Part shown: in pieces, positions 1 to 8,894 of the stretch
How positions within the stretch are numbered: the stretch's first letter is position 1
Layout of the letters: every line of letters starts with the position of its first letter
Assembly: GCF_004359215.1 (NCBI RefSeq)
Contig: NC_090621.1
Coordinates: 1,245,036 to 1,280,752 of the forward strand
Origin: Bremia lactucae
Taxonomy: Eukaryota; Oomycota; Peronosporomycetes; Peronosporales; Peronosporaceae
DNA: 35,717 nt
Reading direction: 5' to 3'
The notes under the pieces: model-generated
Database searches by the model: none
Seen by the model: only the letters and a program-made list of their open reading frames with translations
What the model was told of the DNA's origin: nothing
Program-made: the position numbers and the translations under genes

Positions 1-2381
1 GCAGAGATGACAGTACATCTCTCTCGTCTCTTGAAAAAAGACGAGAAATGGTTATGGAACGCTGATTGTCAGCGTTCATTTGAAGGAATCAAGCAAAGCT
101 TGATGCAATCGCCCATATTGGCGATTGCGGATCAAGACAGACCATTCCATGTGGTCTGTGACGCCAGCGATTTCGCAATCGGCTGTGCGTTAATGCAATA
201 CGATACAGATGGCGCGGAGCGCGTCGTCTGTTACCAATCGCGTCAGCTGCAACCAGCTGAACGCAATTATCCAGTGCATGACAAGGAACTCCTTGCCATG
301 AAATATTCATTGGCTAAATTTAGGGTCTACCTCCTAGGAGATAGACCGTTCATCGTATATACGGACCATGCGTCATTACGCACGGCCGTCAATAGCCCAC
401 ACCTCTCGCAAAGAATGGCGAGGTGGCTATCCTTCTTCGCGGAGTATAACTTCTCCGTCGAATATAAACCAGGACGACTTAATGTCGTCGCTGATGCGTT
501 ATCACGCCGACCCGATTTCGAGTCAGCAGTGCACCCCAACAGTAAAAGTGATCTTACTGTTGCAACACTCACTACGAGTGTTCCATCATCAACCTTAGTT
601 GATGAAATAAAGAAAGCCTATAAAGAAGATAAGGACCTTCTTTGTCTGATGGATCATTTAATGAATCCATCCGATAAATCTTTTAAAGATCTACCGGCTT
701 TATATCGATCGTCATCCGATCGATACACAACACGTAACGGCTTATTGTATTACACAGCCGTTACCGGAGACACCCCACGTGTTGTCGTCCCAACTCACAA
801 TGATTTGCGCTTGCGCATCATGTATGACTGTCACGATGCTCCAACAAGTGGACATCGTGGACGTGAGAAGACTTACCTCACGGTAAGTCGATACATTTAC
901 TGACCCCGCCAGTATCAGTTTGTGCGCAAGTACATTCGTGGTTGCGAGGTTTGTCAACGGGTGAAGCCTAGCCCTTCATCCCGTGCACCTCTTCAACCTC
1001 TACCACTCCCGACAGAGTGTTGGCAGTCCGTATCTATGGACTTCGTCTTCGGATTTCCCGGAGACGACCATAAAAACAATGGAATCCTTGTTTTTGTAGA
1101 CAGATTCAGCAACACCTTGCTGCGGTAATAGAGTCGATTACGGCTCCGGATTGTGCCCGTGTCTTTATCGATACGGTATTCAAACTCCATGGGTTACCCC
1201 GTGAATTGCTCTAGGATAGAGATCCGAGATTCACGGCGGAGTCCTGGCAATCCGCGTTCTGATCTCTCGGAACACGGCTGACTATGTCAACATCCGACCA
1301 CTTAGGAACAAATGGTCAGACGGGACGCGTAAATCGCGTCCTCGAAAAATACTTCGAGGTTTCGTCCAATCGTATTCGAATTGGAGCGGGTTATTACCGA
1401 TAATAGAATTCGCCATCAATAATTCGGTGCATGCGTCTACAACGCATACACGTTCTTCGTGAATGATTCACGCCATCCACGCATACCCACTCAGTTATAG
1501 GGGCCTCTAGTTTAAGAGGGAAAGACATGCCCGAGCAAAACTATCTCTGGCCCATGCTCTCCACGCACCGAAGTTATCAGCGACGCGAATGATGTCGATG
1601 TCGAAAAAATCGACATCGAAGACGAGAATGATCTCATGGCAGTACGCACAAAACGTACTGAAAAAGACAAAACAAATGAGTCAGCAGAAGAATTTCTGCT
1701 GGATCGAGAATTTGTAGTCCGTTTCATACAGGATTCCATTGCTAACGCAGTGGGCCGACAGAAACGGAATGCAGACAAACATGGAAGAGCAAATGTTCAT
1801 TCATTTAATATTATTGATCTAGTGCTACTCTCTACGCTAAACTTACTTAAGCGATTAGTCACAAATGTGAGTAGCAGTAAACTACTACCCAAGTTCATTG
1901 GGCCTTTCCACGCACCGAAGTTATCAGCGACGCGAATGATGTCGATGTCGAAGAAATCGACATCGAAGACGACAATGATCTCATGGCAGTACGCACAAAG
2001 CGTACTGAAAAAGACAAAACAAATGAGTCAGCAGAAGAATTTGTGCTAACTTAAGAATCAATAATTCGTTTCGTTCAGGATTCCATTGCTAACACAGTGG
2101 ACCGACAGAAACGGAATGCAGACAAACATGAAAGAGCTAATTTTCATTCATTTAAAATTATTGACCTAGTGCTACTCTCTACGGTAAACTTACCTAAGCG
2201 ATTAGTCACTAATGTGTGTAGCAGTAAAATACTACCCAAGTTCATTGTTTTTTTCCGTGCACTGCATCGCAGAGGCAATGCGTACACAAAAGAATTGCCA
2301 CGTAGGATGCGAACGCATCCTACGTTTTACGTTGGTCGGCTCCACCCTCGCATGACAGCTGGGAGCCTCGTTCCCAACTGA
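1..2381 (+). pseudogene. Gypsy pol remnant: RNase H intact, integrase broken
   Basis: The open part (7-903) begins in the RT-RNase H tether and covers a full RNase H domain. Acidic residues lie in the segments CDASDFAIG (about residue 51), the HDKELLAM helix, YTDHASLR and NVVADALSRRP. A linker and the integrase HHCC zinc segment follow (SGHRGREK, then CEVCQRVKP). The frame is cut by a TGA at 901-903, where related copies here carry a Trp codon (SRDFSWPRQ). It resumes to SMDFVFGFPGDD and VFVDRFSN, then frameshifts near 1110. Further fragments (HPTFYVGRLHP near 2320) mark the C-terminal end of integrase. It would have supplied RNase H and integration activity to the element and is now inactive. 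Confidence 0.88.
1561..2255 (+). repeat. Tandem duplication of ~347 bp inside the integrase C-terminal region
   Basis: The stretch 1561-1907 starts with ccacgcaccgaagttatcag, and the same text restarts at 1908 and runs to about 2255. Both copies contain the gatgtcgatgtcgaa and cgacagaaacggaatgcag segments and the same end near actacccaagttcattg. The copies differ by scattered substitutions, so the duplication is not very recent. It interrupts the integrase tail of element A1. Confidence 0.85.
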
Positions 2382-3037
2382 TTTCTGACGTTGAGGGCCT
2401 CTTCCGTCAGTATGACGAGACCCACCCGATGGTTCAGAAGGCCCATCGGAAAACACGCGCCCCTGGCGCATGTAAATCGATTGCAAAAAGTCAATGGTGT
2501 CACGCATCTCAATAGAGATGCGAGCCCTTGCCCAGGGCGAAGAAAGGGAATAGACGTCCCATTTACCCTCTTCGAGTTGTCTACACAACACGGACAGGAA
2601 TCACCCCACGTGAGGCATGGAAGCCCAGCCTCACGTGACAACCGATGCAATTTATACTTTGTATTGGTCGGAGTTCTTTTCTCAATTTTAACGCGATTCG
2701 CGTTAAGGTTTTGAAGCCAAGCTTCGCGTCCAATGTCTTTGACATTGCGAATGAACGCACTCCAAGCTTGCATAAGCGAGATTTATCTCACTTATTGTTG
2801 CCCACTAAATCATCGATGCTTAAGAAAAGCATCGAGATAAAAATCTTCCTCATCGCGAAAGTTCTTCGCGCTGGGATCAAGGCCATGTAGCTTTGTCGCA
2901 ATAAATAAGGGATATTTATTGTGAGGAGTAGTTTCTCCAGACAAGCTATTGATGAGCCGTTCTGGCAATAGCCACGGCTTCTTATCAGGGGCGAGATGAG
3001 ACATTTTGCTGTCTTCACTCCCCTGAGTGGTACCCAC
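2337..3037 (-). pseudogene. Antisense ORF 2 of gypsy A1 (decayed, function unknown)
   Basis: Read on the minus strand, opposite to pol, this stretch gives protein-like sequence in pieces. One open piece (3037 to 2810) contains LAPDKKPWLLPERL, then YPLFIATKLHGLDPSAK and DEEDFYLDAFLKHR. After a break near 2800 the next (2773 to 2327) contains ISLMQAWSAFIRNVKDIGRE-like text and TKYKLHRLSREAGLP. A third (2591 to about 2340) contains LEEGKWDVYSLSSPWARARI and MRDTIDFLQSIYMRQGRVF. The pieces are collinear and look like one protein of about 230 residues or more, broken by at least two frameshifts. The composition is charged, soluble and not repetitive. I do not recognise the family. The sense strand over 2391-2714 is also open but looks less protein-like. 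The first bases of a related copy are visible at 35599-35717. Confidence 0.55.
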
Positions 3038-3074
3038 TGAAGCAGAAGTACCACAGGAACTTTCTTACGATGGC

Positions 3075-3530
3075 TTATGCCATCGTCGTCACCTTGCACA
3101 GAGTACGTTCAGGTGACCGTATGGGAGATCGTACGGGCGATGAGGGATCATCCTCATCGTGGGATCCAAATAGACTGTTTACTCGTGTATCAGAATGAGC
3201 TCTCTCATTCGAAGGCTCATTGTCAGCCGCCAGACGTATATCAGGCGACTGTTCCATTCTCCCCGAGTCGGCCACTTTATCCGACTCGCATTCGTAGTCG
3301 ACCTCCAAAGAGGGGTCGTATTCACGTGGTGAATCACCACGTGCACTCGCAACATCTAGTGTTGTGAGAGTGAAAGACACTACGGCAGACGTTCCGTTTG
3401 TCGCAAGAGCTATCAGTGCGTCACCCGCGGCTGCAAGAACCGCAGCCGAAGGCGCAGCATTATCGTCACCCGGCATGAGTTGATCCTTCATGCGATGGAA
3501 TTTAAAATGATGGATCTGACCAATCAACAT
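3075..3530 (-). CDS. Antisense ORF 1 of gypsy A1, 151 aa, acidic, unknown function
   Basis: This frame lies just inside the 3' LTR and is antisense to pol. I chose the ATG at 3530 (MLIGQIHHFKFHRMK) because it is the first ATG shared in frame with the second copy at 35143-35598; the frame is open a little further upstream. The protein has a short basic N-terminus, an Ala-rich middle (about residues 26-50), and a long acidic, Ser/Pro-rich tail with DEDDPSSPVRS and RSPERTLCKV near the end. I see no transmembrane segment, signal peptide or known domain. Both copies keep 151 codons and the same TAA. However, about ten residues differ while only about two silent changes are visible, so selection for protein function is not demonstrated. 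Transcription would have to start in or near the 3' LTR in reverse. Confidence 0.5.
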   Translation of the reverse strand: MLIGQIHHFKFHRMKDQLMPGDDNAAPSAAVLAAAGDALIALATNGTSAVVSFTLTTLDVASARGDSPREYDPSLEVDYECESDKVADSGRMEQSPDIRLAADNEPSNERAHSDTRVNSLFGSHDEDDPSSPVRSPIRSPERTLCKVTTMA

Positions 3531-3596
3531 CGGTTTAAAATTAAGTTGAAACATGACGACCACTCCATCCAATGACACTTAGAGTCATTTTCGTTT

Positions 3597-3609
3597 AAGG
3601 GAGGGGTGA
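3597..3609 (+). other. Polypurine tract of gypsy A1
   Basis: The purine-rich run aagggaggggtga ends exactly where the LTR begins (TGTAACGGGG). This is the expected plus-strand priming site for an LTR retrotransposon. The mirror-image sequence (tcacccctcccttaaacg) flanks the LTR at 35062. Confidence 0.8.
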
Positions 3610-4061
3610 TGTAACGGGGTGTATCGTTACATGAAATCAACACTTAAAGGTTGTTAATTAATATATTTTCTTAAGTAGATAATATTTGGAAGATATTACT
3701 TTATATAGTAATATTTATAATTCTTATCCATAAATAGGTATATACCATTTATACCTATTTATTACGCAGACTAATCAGCTTTAGGAGTAATCAAAGAGAG
3801 ATTTTCAGATAAGATAGAGATAATAGTTCATTTATATGCTTAGTATCAGATCATAATTATGTTAGCACTAACAAAGATAGAACAAGAGACATTTATTATA
3901 TTTAATACAGTTTTCATTTTATCCTCTTAAGCTAATTACCTTAAGAGAAGTCTTCCTCTGCACATACAATGTACGTCAATTAACGTAGGGCACCACTCGC
4001 CACTGAAGCAGTGCGAAGTGGACTTGCCCTGAAACAGTACAAGTCATAGTGCCCCGTTACA
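3610..4061 (+). repeat. LTR, gypsy family A (452 bp)
   Basis: It starts TGTAACGGGG and ends CCCCGTTACA, giving the short terminal inverted repeat typical of LTRs. Relatives are at 25271-25723 (+, more divergent), 26775-27179 (+, 5'-truncated) and 34620-35062 (-). It is preceded by a polypurine tract and followed by tctgctggccacttcg. That text resembles the start of the internal region after other LTRs here (cctgctaccacttcg at 4998), so this LTR may also have served as a 5' LTR. Confidence 0.9.
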
Positions 4062-4276
4062 TCTGCTGGCCACTTCGTCCATCAGCGACTCGACAAACTC
4101 CTTCTAGCACTGTCGCGACTTACGCGAGTGGTCCCGATTGCGCTCGCGGGACTTTTTTTTCCTACTAGCGCTTGTGATATGTATTCTGCATTTTGCAATT
4201 TTGGGTATGATTAGTAAGTCTGTCTGTGTGCATTGTAGTATTTATAAGACTACATTGTACAAAAACAGCACTTTTC
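4062..4276. other. Internal leader and probable copia LTR remnant
   Basis: The first bases after the LTR resemble a primer-binding and leader region. A GC-rich hairpin (gtcccg to cgggac, 4131-4152) is followed by eight T residues. From about 4160 to 4276 the sequence is AT-rich and lies immediately 3' of a minus-strand copia RNase H fragment, so it may be the remains of that copia element's LTR. No gene is visible. Confidence 0.35.
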
Positions 4277-4543
4277 CTATATATGTGTAGTGTTGTGTAA
4301 CGTTACATAACAATTATTTCTACAAGAGTAATAACTGATGTCAATGTGCTTTGCACGGCCGTGATTGACAGGATTCTTCGTCATCTTGATGCATGATTGA
4401 TTGTCTTTAAAGATCTTGAGCTCCAGTCCTGCTTCGCATGCCGCATCCAATATCTCAGAGAGTAAGTGATGAATCCACTTGCCTTCTTGGACGCTAAGCT
4501 CAAAGCAATGTATTCTGCCTCGCTGGTTGACAGTGCTACACAT
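4277..4543 (-). pseudogene. Ty1/copia RNase H C-terminal fragment
   Basis: An 88-codon minus-strand frame carries the copia-type RNase H end. It reads EGKWIHHLLSEI, then LKIFKDNQSCIKMTKNPVNH and RAKHIDISYY, where copia families typically show DNQSAI, NPVFH and KHIDI. The catalytic Asp of the DNQS segment is present. The N-terminal side (the STEAEY-equivalent) is garbled, and the fragment ends where a family-B gypsy LTR begins. A near-identical copy is at 27395-27661. Confidence 0.8.
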
Positions 4544-4555
4544 GAATATTATATT

Positions 4556-4997
4556 CTATGAAAGTAAATAAGGAAAGAAGTACAAATAATTATCTTCATT
4601 ACTTGTTTGACTTAAGCTTTCCAATATTACCAAAATTGGGAATATTGACGCAATGAAAGTTAGTTCTCTTGATTGATTGATTTGAGTTTAACTTAACCCG
4701 CCAATCGTCACAAGTCACGATTGGGCGGTGCGCGAGTAGGTGGCATACATTGTAAGATTTTAACATTATAAGTCAGTATTAGATAAAAGATCGTTACGTA
4801 GGAAACTAAATATGTATTAATGTAATTTTACTTCTACCTAATTCAAATACTTTGACTTACCTTTGGTAGCTTAAGCCTCTGAGCTTCTTACACACCTTCC
4901 TCTGTACCCTACTGTACGTGAAGTTCAAGGCACCTAACCTACACTGTAATCAATAAGTGTAATCTAAGCAAGTACTAGTGGAAAGTGCCCCGTTACA
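4556..4997 (+). repeat. LTR, gypsy family B (5' end truncated or diverged)
   Basis: The AT-rich text includes ccgccaatcgtcacaag and gatcgttacgtaggaa, shared with the family-B LTRs at 10116-10620, 27674-28115, 31297-31850 and 32785-33261. It ends in gtgccccgttaca and is followed by a gag leader. The left boundary is approximate because it abuts the copia fragment. Confidence 0.75.
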
Positions 4998-5053
4998 CCT
5001 GCTACCACTTCGAAGACATTTAAGGCCCCACGCGCGTTCGATGCAACGTTGAT

Positions 5054-6138
5054 ATGATGGATGAAGAAGGAGGGAGCTTTCCAGCCCCCCAACAAGGCTA
5101 TCTCACCACGCTTGAAGGGTTTACTCATTTGGGTGACCTTGAAAGGAGAGCGATCGAACGAATGAGTTCGGTCGTAGGCAGACCAGCCGTTGGCGCCATG
5201 CTTTACACTCTGGGCAGAGATGAACAGCATGCGGCCATAGCCAACTTTTTACACCTCTAAGTCGTCGAAGTCCGAGAGAAGTAGCCTTGCTTCACCAACA
5301 AGGCACTCAGCACTCGGATGTGTTGTGAGAACAGGGTGTTCAACAATTGGAACTGTTGAGAAAGCAGCATGTATATGCTGCTAACAGGCCGACGCTTCCG
5401 CGTCGACCCGAAAGCTCAAAAAATTAAGTTTCTAAGTTTGAGGCAGTCGAAGGCGACTCCCTTTAAGATGGTTCGTCGAATTTAATGACGCCATATAAGC
5501 TTGTCGTATCAGTGATGATGCGACAGAATAGAAATTTGGCATGTCCAACTTACTCGGACGCGATAAATCTTGGGCCTTGGGGCTCAAGCTTTAAAACCCA
5601 TCAGTCTTTGGGCATATGAGGTCTTTAAGACCCGGCCCAGACAAACATTTGAGCCGCCACGTGCCGAATTCGGGCTCGACCCGAACTTCTGGATTTGAAG
5701 TAGGGCAAGCGCGATTTACACGCTAATGCCCAACATTCACATAGCTGGTCAGTTGTATCGTTAGTCATCCCACTGAACAACATACACAGATAACTGTGTT
5801 TCTTCAAGATTTTGCAGACGGCCCTATTAACACCCACCTTTCCGGATTGAATTAGAGTCACTCGAAAAAGCGTTCTCTATTGCGGAATAGGAGATCTTCA
5901 GTCTTAACAGGCTTTTGCCCAATGTATCAACTTCTTGTAAATGTTAAATTAATAAATTAAATAATTTAATAACGTTATAAGAGTTTATCTAGAAGATACG
6001 GCTATTAATGGTTTAATGGATCACCTTAAAAATCCATCACAACAATCCTTACAAAGTTTGTCGAAGTTGTATCGATCGTCAACAGATTGATTCACAACAC
6101 GCAGAGGCTTACTGTACTACACCGCCATGCTGGCGACA
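5054..6138 (+). pseudogene. Decayed gypsy gag with RNase H-integrase linker (family B)
   Basis: The frame opens at ATG 5054 (MMDEEGGSFPAPQQGYLTTL) and runs 68 codons. Gag-like text then continues in shifted frames with many stops (for example HTQITVFLQDFADGP near 5795). Matching text is seen in the other gag copies: ERMSSVV is shared with the copy at 8895-10041, and TVF-QGL-DG-like segments occur in several. At about 5945 the sequence jumps to the pol linker that follows RNase H (matching DHLMNPSDKSFKDLPALYR of element A1), so protease, RT and RNase H are deleted. It joins the opposite-strand element at about 6139. Confidence 0.75.
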
Positions 6139-6835
6139 CACCTACTCATAAAGAAGGTGAGTATACGTGGTTCACGAAAAACGGTGTATGCTATATAGAA
6201 GCATACACTGAGATGTTGATGGCAAATTACACCATCGGTAAGAAACACACTTCAACTCTTAAAAGAGTGGACGTATCCGCGAAGTATCTCTTCGAGGATA
6301 CAATTCGTACGTTCTGTCTGACCATATTTTTTAGGATGGTCAGAAGTTGACATTTTAACTGTGTTCCAAGTGATTTGAACACAGATTGCCAAAATTCTGA
6401 CGCGAATCTGGGGTCTCGATCAAAGACCAGCTCGCGGGAATACCCATGGAGTCGAAATTATGTGTCAACAAAGACAGGAGTACAGCGTTTGGCTGTAATT
6501 GACTTTGGGACTGCAATAACATTTACCATATTGCTACAAATATCAACAAACACAAGAGTGTTATTTTTTTTGCGATCGTCCGTGAAATTTGAAGACGAAG
6601 TACATAGTCACGGGCTGCCAACACTCTGCTGGAACAGGCAGAGATTGTAACAGAGCACAGGATGAAGCAATGGGCTTCACCCGTTGACGAATTTCGCAAG
6701 CACGTAAGTACTTGCGGACGAACTCACACTGGCGTGGCCAGGAGAAGTCGCGACTTATCGTGAGATAGGTCTTTTCACGTCCACGATGACCAATTATTAG
6801 CGCATCGTGGCCCTCATACATGATGCGTAAACGCC
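6139..6835 (-). pseudogene. Integrase remnant of gypsy B
   Basis: The minus-strand frame 6821-6561 has the zinc-region text GHRGREKTYLTISRDFSWPRQ, then FVRKYLRACEIRQRVKP, where the first Cys pair is CEIR instead of CEVC. The core start reads VTMYFVFKFHGR. Broken core text continues to about 6139, including MSTSDHP and GQTERTN followed by ILEEILRGYVHSF. It is enzymatically dead and is cut off at a junction with a plus-strand element. Confidence 0.8.
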
Positions 6836-6839
6836 TATC

Positions 6840-7180
6840 ATTATGAGTGGGGATGACGACAAGAACAGTCTATCTACCAAGAGAAAGGCCCTAAACTTAG
6901 CCAGTGCATATACATGGCAAGGAGTTCCTTGTCATGCACTGTTGCGTTTAGCTGGTTGAAGCTGACGCGATTGATAACAGACGACTAGCTCTGCACCGTC
7001 TGTCTCATATTGCATTAACGCACAGCCGATCGCAAATTCGCTGGCGCCACAGACCACATGAAAAGGTCGGTTTTGGTCAGCAATCGCCAGGATAGGCGAT
7101 TTAATCAAGCTTTGCTTGATATTCTCGAAGGAACACTAACAATCAGCGTTCCAGGACCACTTTAAAATTTTCTTCAATAA
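6840..7180 (-). pseudogene. RNase H remnant of gypsy B with internal deletion
   Basis: Minus-strand text matches the RNase H of element A1 (VVC-ASEFAIGCALMQYETD, VCYQSRQLQPAKRN, HDKELLAM). At about 6868 it jumps from the KFRAFLLVDR segment directly to the linker text before integrase. The second half of RNase H and the linker, about 430 bp by comparison with 345-795, are therefore deleted. Confidence 0.75.
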
Positions 7181-7189
7181 AAAAGAATG

Positions 7190-7875
7190 AATTACTGCCA
7201 TTTCTGCATAATTGCGTGAGTACTTGTGCAGGTACGCCGTTTAACCAAGAAACTTTCTACGTCCATTTTTATCGACTAGCCCAGGCCAATCGGTGATCGC
7301 CTTGATATTTTCTGGATCTGATCGTACACCGTGTTTACCCACGATGCACCCAAGAAGTGGCATTTCGCTTCCAGCGAATATACACTTTTTCAGATCTTGT
7401 GCTTACGCATAAGTGTAAGAACCTTTCGGACGTGGCTAGGATGTACTTCAACATCCGACTATGCGTTTATGGCTCTGCTATGAACGAAGACGTCTTCAAA
7501 AAAATTCGGTCCAAAATTCCGCACTGATCTCAACAGATTGGTTACACATCTGTTGAATGTTGCAGGGGCATTACGAAGCCCCTGTGGCATAACTAGCCAC
7601 CCCCATAGCATGCCGCTTGAAGTGCTTACTACTGTGAACATAATATCTTGTTCACGCATAAGGATCTGATAGAATTCATCCATCAGATCTATTCATGCGT
7701 AGACAGTACTCTTTGACATACTATTAATGATTACGTCTTTTCGTGGTATCGGCGTTTGAGCCGGTACCATTGCAGCGTTTAATTTATTGAACGAATGCAC
7801 AACCCGCCACCCTCCTGTTACTTTACGCACAGAGAAGGTCGGAGAGCTTTCTGGGAGGTTGACTCCCTCACATGA
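7190..7875 (-). pseudogene. Reverse transcriptase remnant of gypsy B
   Basis: An upstream fragment (about 7860-7730) reads like the FSVRKVTGGWRVVHSFNKLN segment of gypsy RT. The 74-codon frame 7683-7459 has the conserved MPQGLRNAPATFNRCVTNLL motif. The usual catalytic YxDD-type box here reads FFEDVF, with Glu replacing the first Asp. Several stops separate the fragments. Confidence 0.82.
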
Positions 7876-8148
7876 CCCGCTGACAAGGGATCGGCAAAGA
7901 ATTTGTCAAGCGCTAATACTTGTTCGCGGGGCAATGACTACTGCTTCATGACACAGTATTTCGATCCTGTTATCAGGTCGGAGTATCCTTCCCAACTGCC
8001 TCTAGCTGTGGTTCTGCAGCCACAACAAGATCCTCTACGGTCGACTCTCCAGTCGATCTAGGACTCGCAATGTCTCTTATAGACGGTCGTTTAATATTTT
8101 CTTGGATGTTGCTATTCAAGCAAGCATCCTTGTTTCGTACCACTCAAC

Positions 8149-8620
8149 TTATTCGAGAGGTCGAACTTCGATGCTACCTGTGCTTGGGGCACAGCCGTCG
8201 GTAACTATGATCATGTCACAATGGTGGACCTTTGACGCTGCCTGTTTTTTTGCACAGCCGTCGGGATTTAACTCCACAAAGTGTTGAGTATTCACACAAA
8301 GGTCTTGTGCAGTCATGCTAACGACCGACCCACAAGTGAGGCTATCGCACTCACTCGTAGAACATCCACACGCTTGTGGACGCTCCAAGACGTTCATCAA
8401 TTGGCCATCTGATGAACAAGAGACAGGCATCGTCACGGCTTGATGCTGCCAATTTATGCATGGCTCGTAACTTCTGAGCCATGGTAATCCAAGGATGACA
8501 TCAAATTTGTCATCCAAATCTAATACGATGATATCATCATCGTGCTGTTAGCTTTTTAACGTGTATTGGATACCAACTTCACGTTTTTTAACCGTTACAG
8601 ATGCGCCTGTTGCTAGGTGT
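8149..8620 (-). pseudogene. Aspartic protease region remnant of gypsy B
   Basis: The minus-strand frame 8517-8149 begins DDKFDVILGLPWLRSYEP, which matches the conserved ILGxPWL segment at the end of retroviral-type aspartic proteases. It continues INWQHQAVTMP and into a Cys-rich linker. The catalytic D-S/T-G part would lie upstream (about 8520-8750), where the frame is broken. Confidence 0.7.
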
Positions 8621-8894
8621 TAGAGGGATATCGCGCTCAACAAATTTGAGTTTGCGATCTTCTAGCGATTGGCGTCGAATAAAAATTTTTGACGCCCCTC
8701 AATCGACTAGGGACTTTATTTGGAATTCATTTGCCACTTTAATGCTAAGGTGATGATGTTAACCTCATCCCCTCGGCCAGTTACACACAATGTTTGTTTG
8801 TGAGGAGCAACTTTCGTCAAAAGGCCTGCAAATTCTTTTGACGTAGCGTGATAGCAGGGCGCTCCGTATTTACTGGCCCCTACCGTTTTTTCAC

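Larger units (their letters stand above)
1..4061 (+). mobile_element. Ty3/gypsy LTR retrotransposon A1, 3' portion (5' end outside window)
   Basis: The element reads on the plus strand: the end of reverse transcriptase, RNase H, a zinc-binding integrase N-terminus, a broken integrase core, a chromodomain-side tail, about 1.2 kb carrying antisense frames, a polypurine tract and a 3' LTR. LTR polarity is confirmed by a relative at 25271-25723, whose LTR in the same orientation is followed by a sense gag. The integrase has several stops and frameshifts and a tandem duplication, so this copy is non-autonomous. The 5' LTR, gag, protease and most of RT lie left of base 1. An inverted relative occupies 34620-35717. 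Confidence 0.9.
3641..6112 (+). repeat. Direct duplication copy 1 (partner 26775-29230)
   Basis: The block holds the rest of the family-A LTR, a copia scrap, a family-B LTR and a decayed gag plus pol linker. From 4061 to 6112 it aligns to 27179-29230 with no net length change. I counted roughly two dozen single-base differences by eye over about 2.05 kb. The LTR part (3641-4061) is more divergent and has small deletions in the partner. Similarity drops abruptly after base 6112. Confidence 0.9.

Noticed and set aside
2391..2714. Sense 107-codon frame downstream of integrase
   Set aside because: The antisense strand over the same bases reads as better protein text. The sense frame begins after the integrase stop and shows no domain.
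4131..4160. GC-rich hairpin followed by eight T residues, like an intrinsic bacterial terminator
   Set aside because: The context is eukaryotic retrotransposon DNA. It is copied at 27249 as part of the duplication and has no adjacent gene that it could terminate.
8102..8287. Plus-strand frame over the gypsy protease region
   Set aside because: It is a shadow of minus-strand protease text with the ILGLPWL motif.
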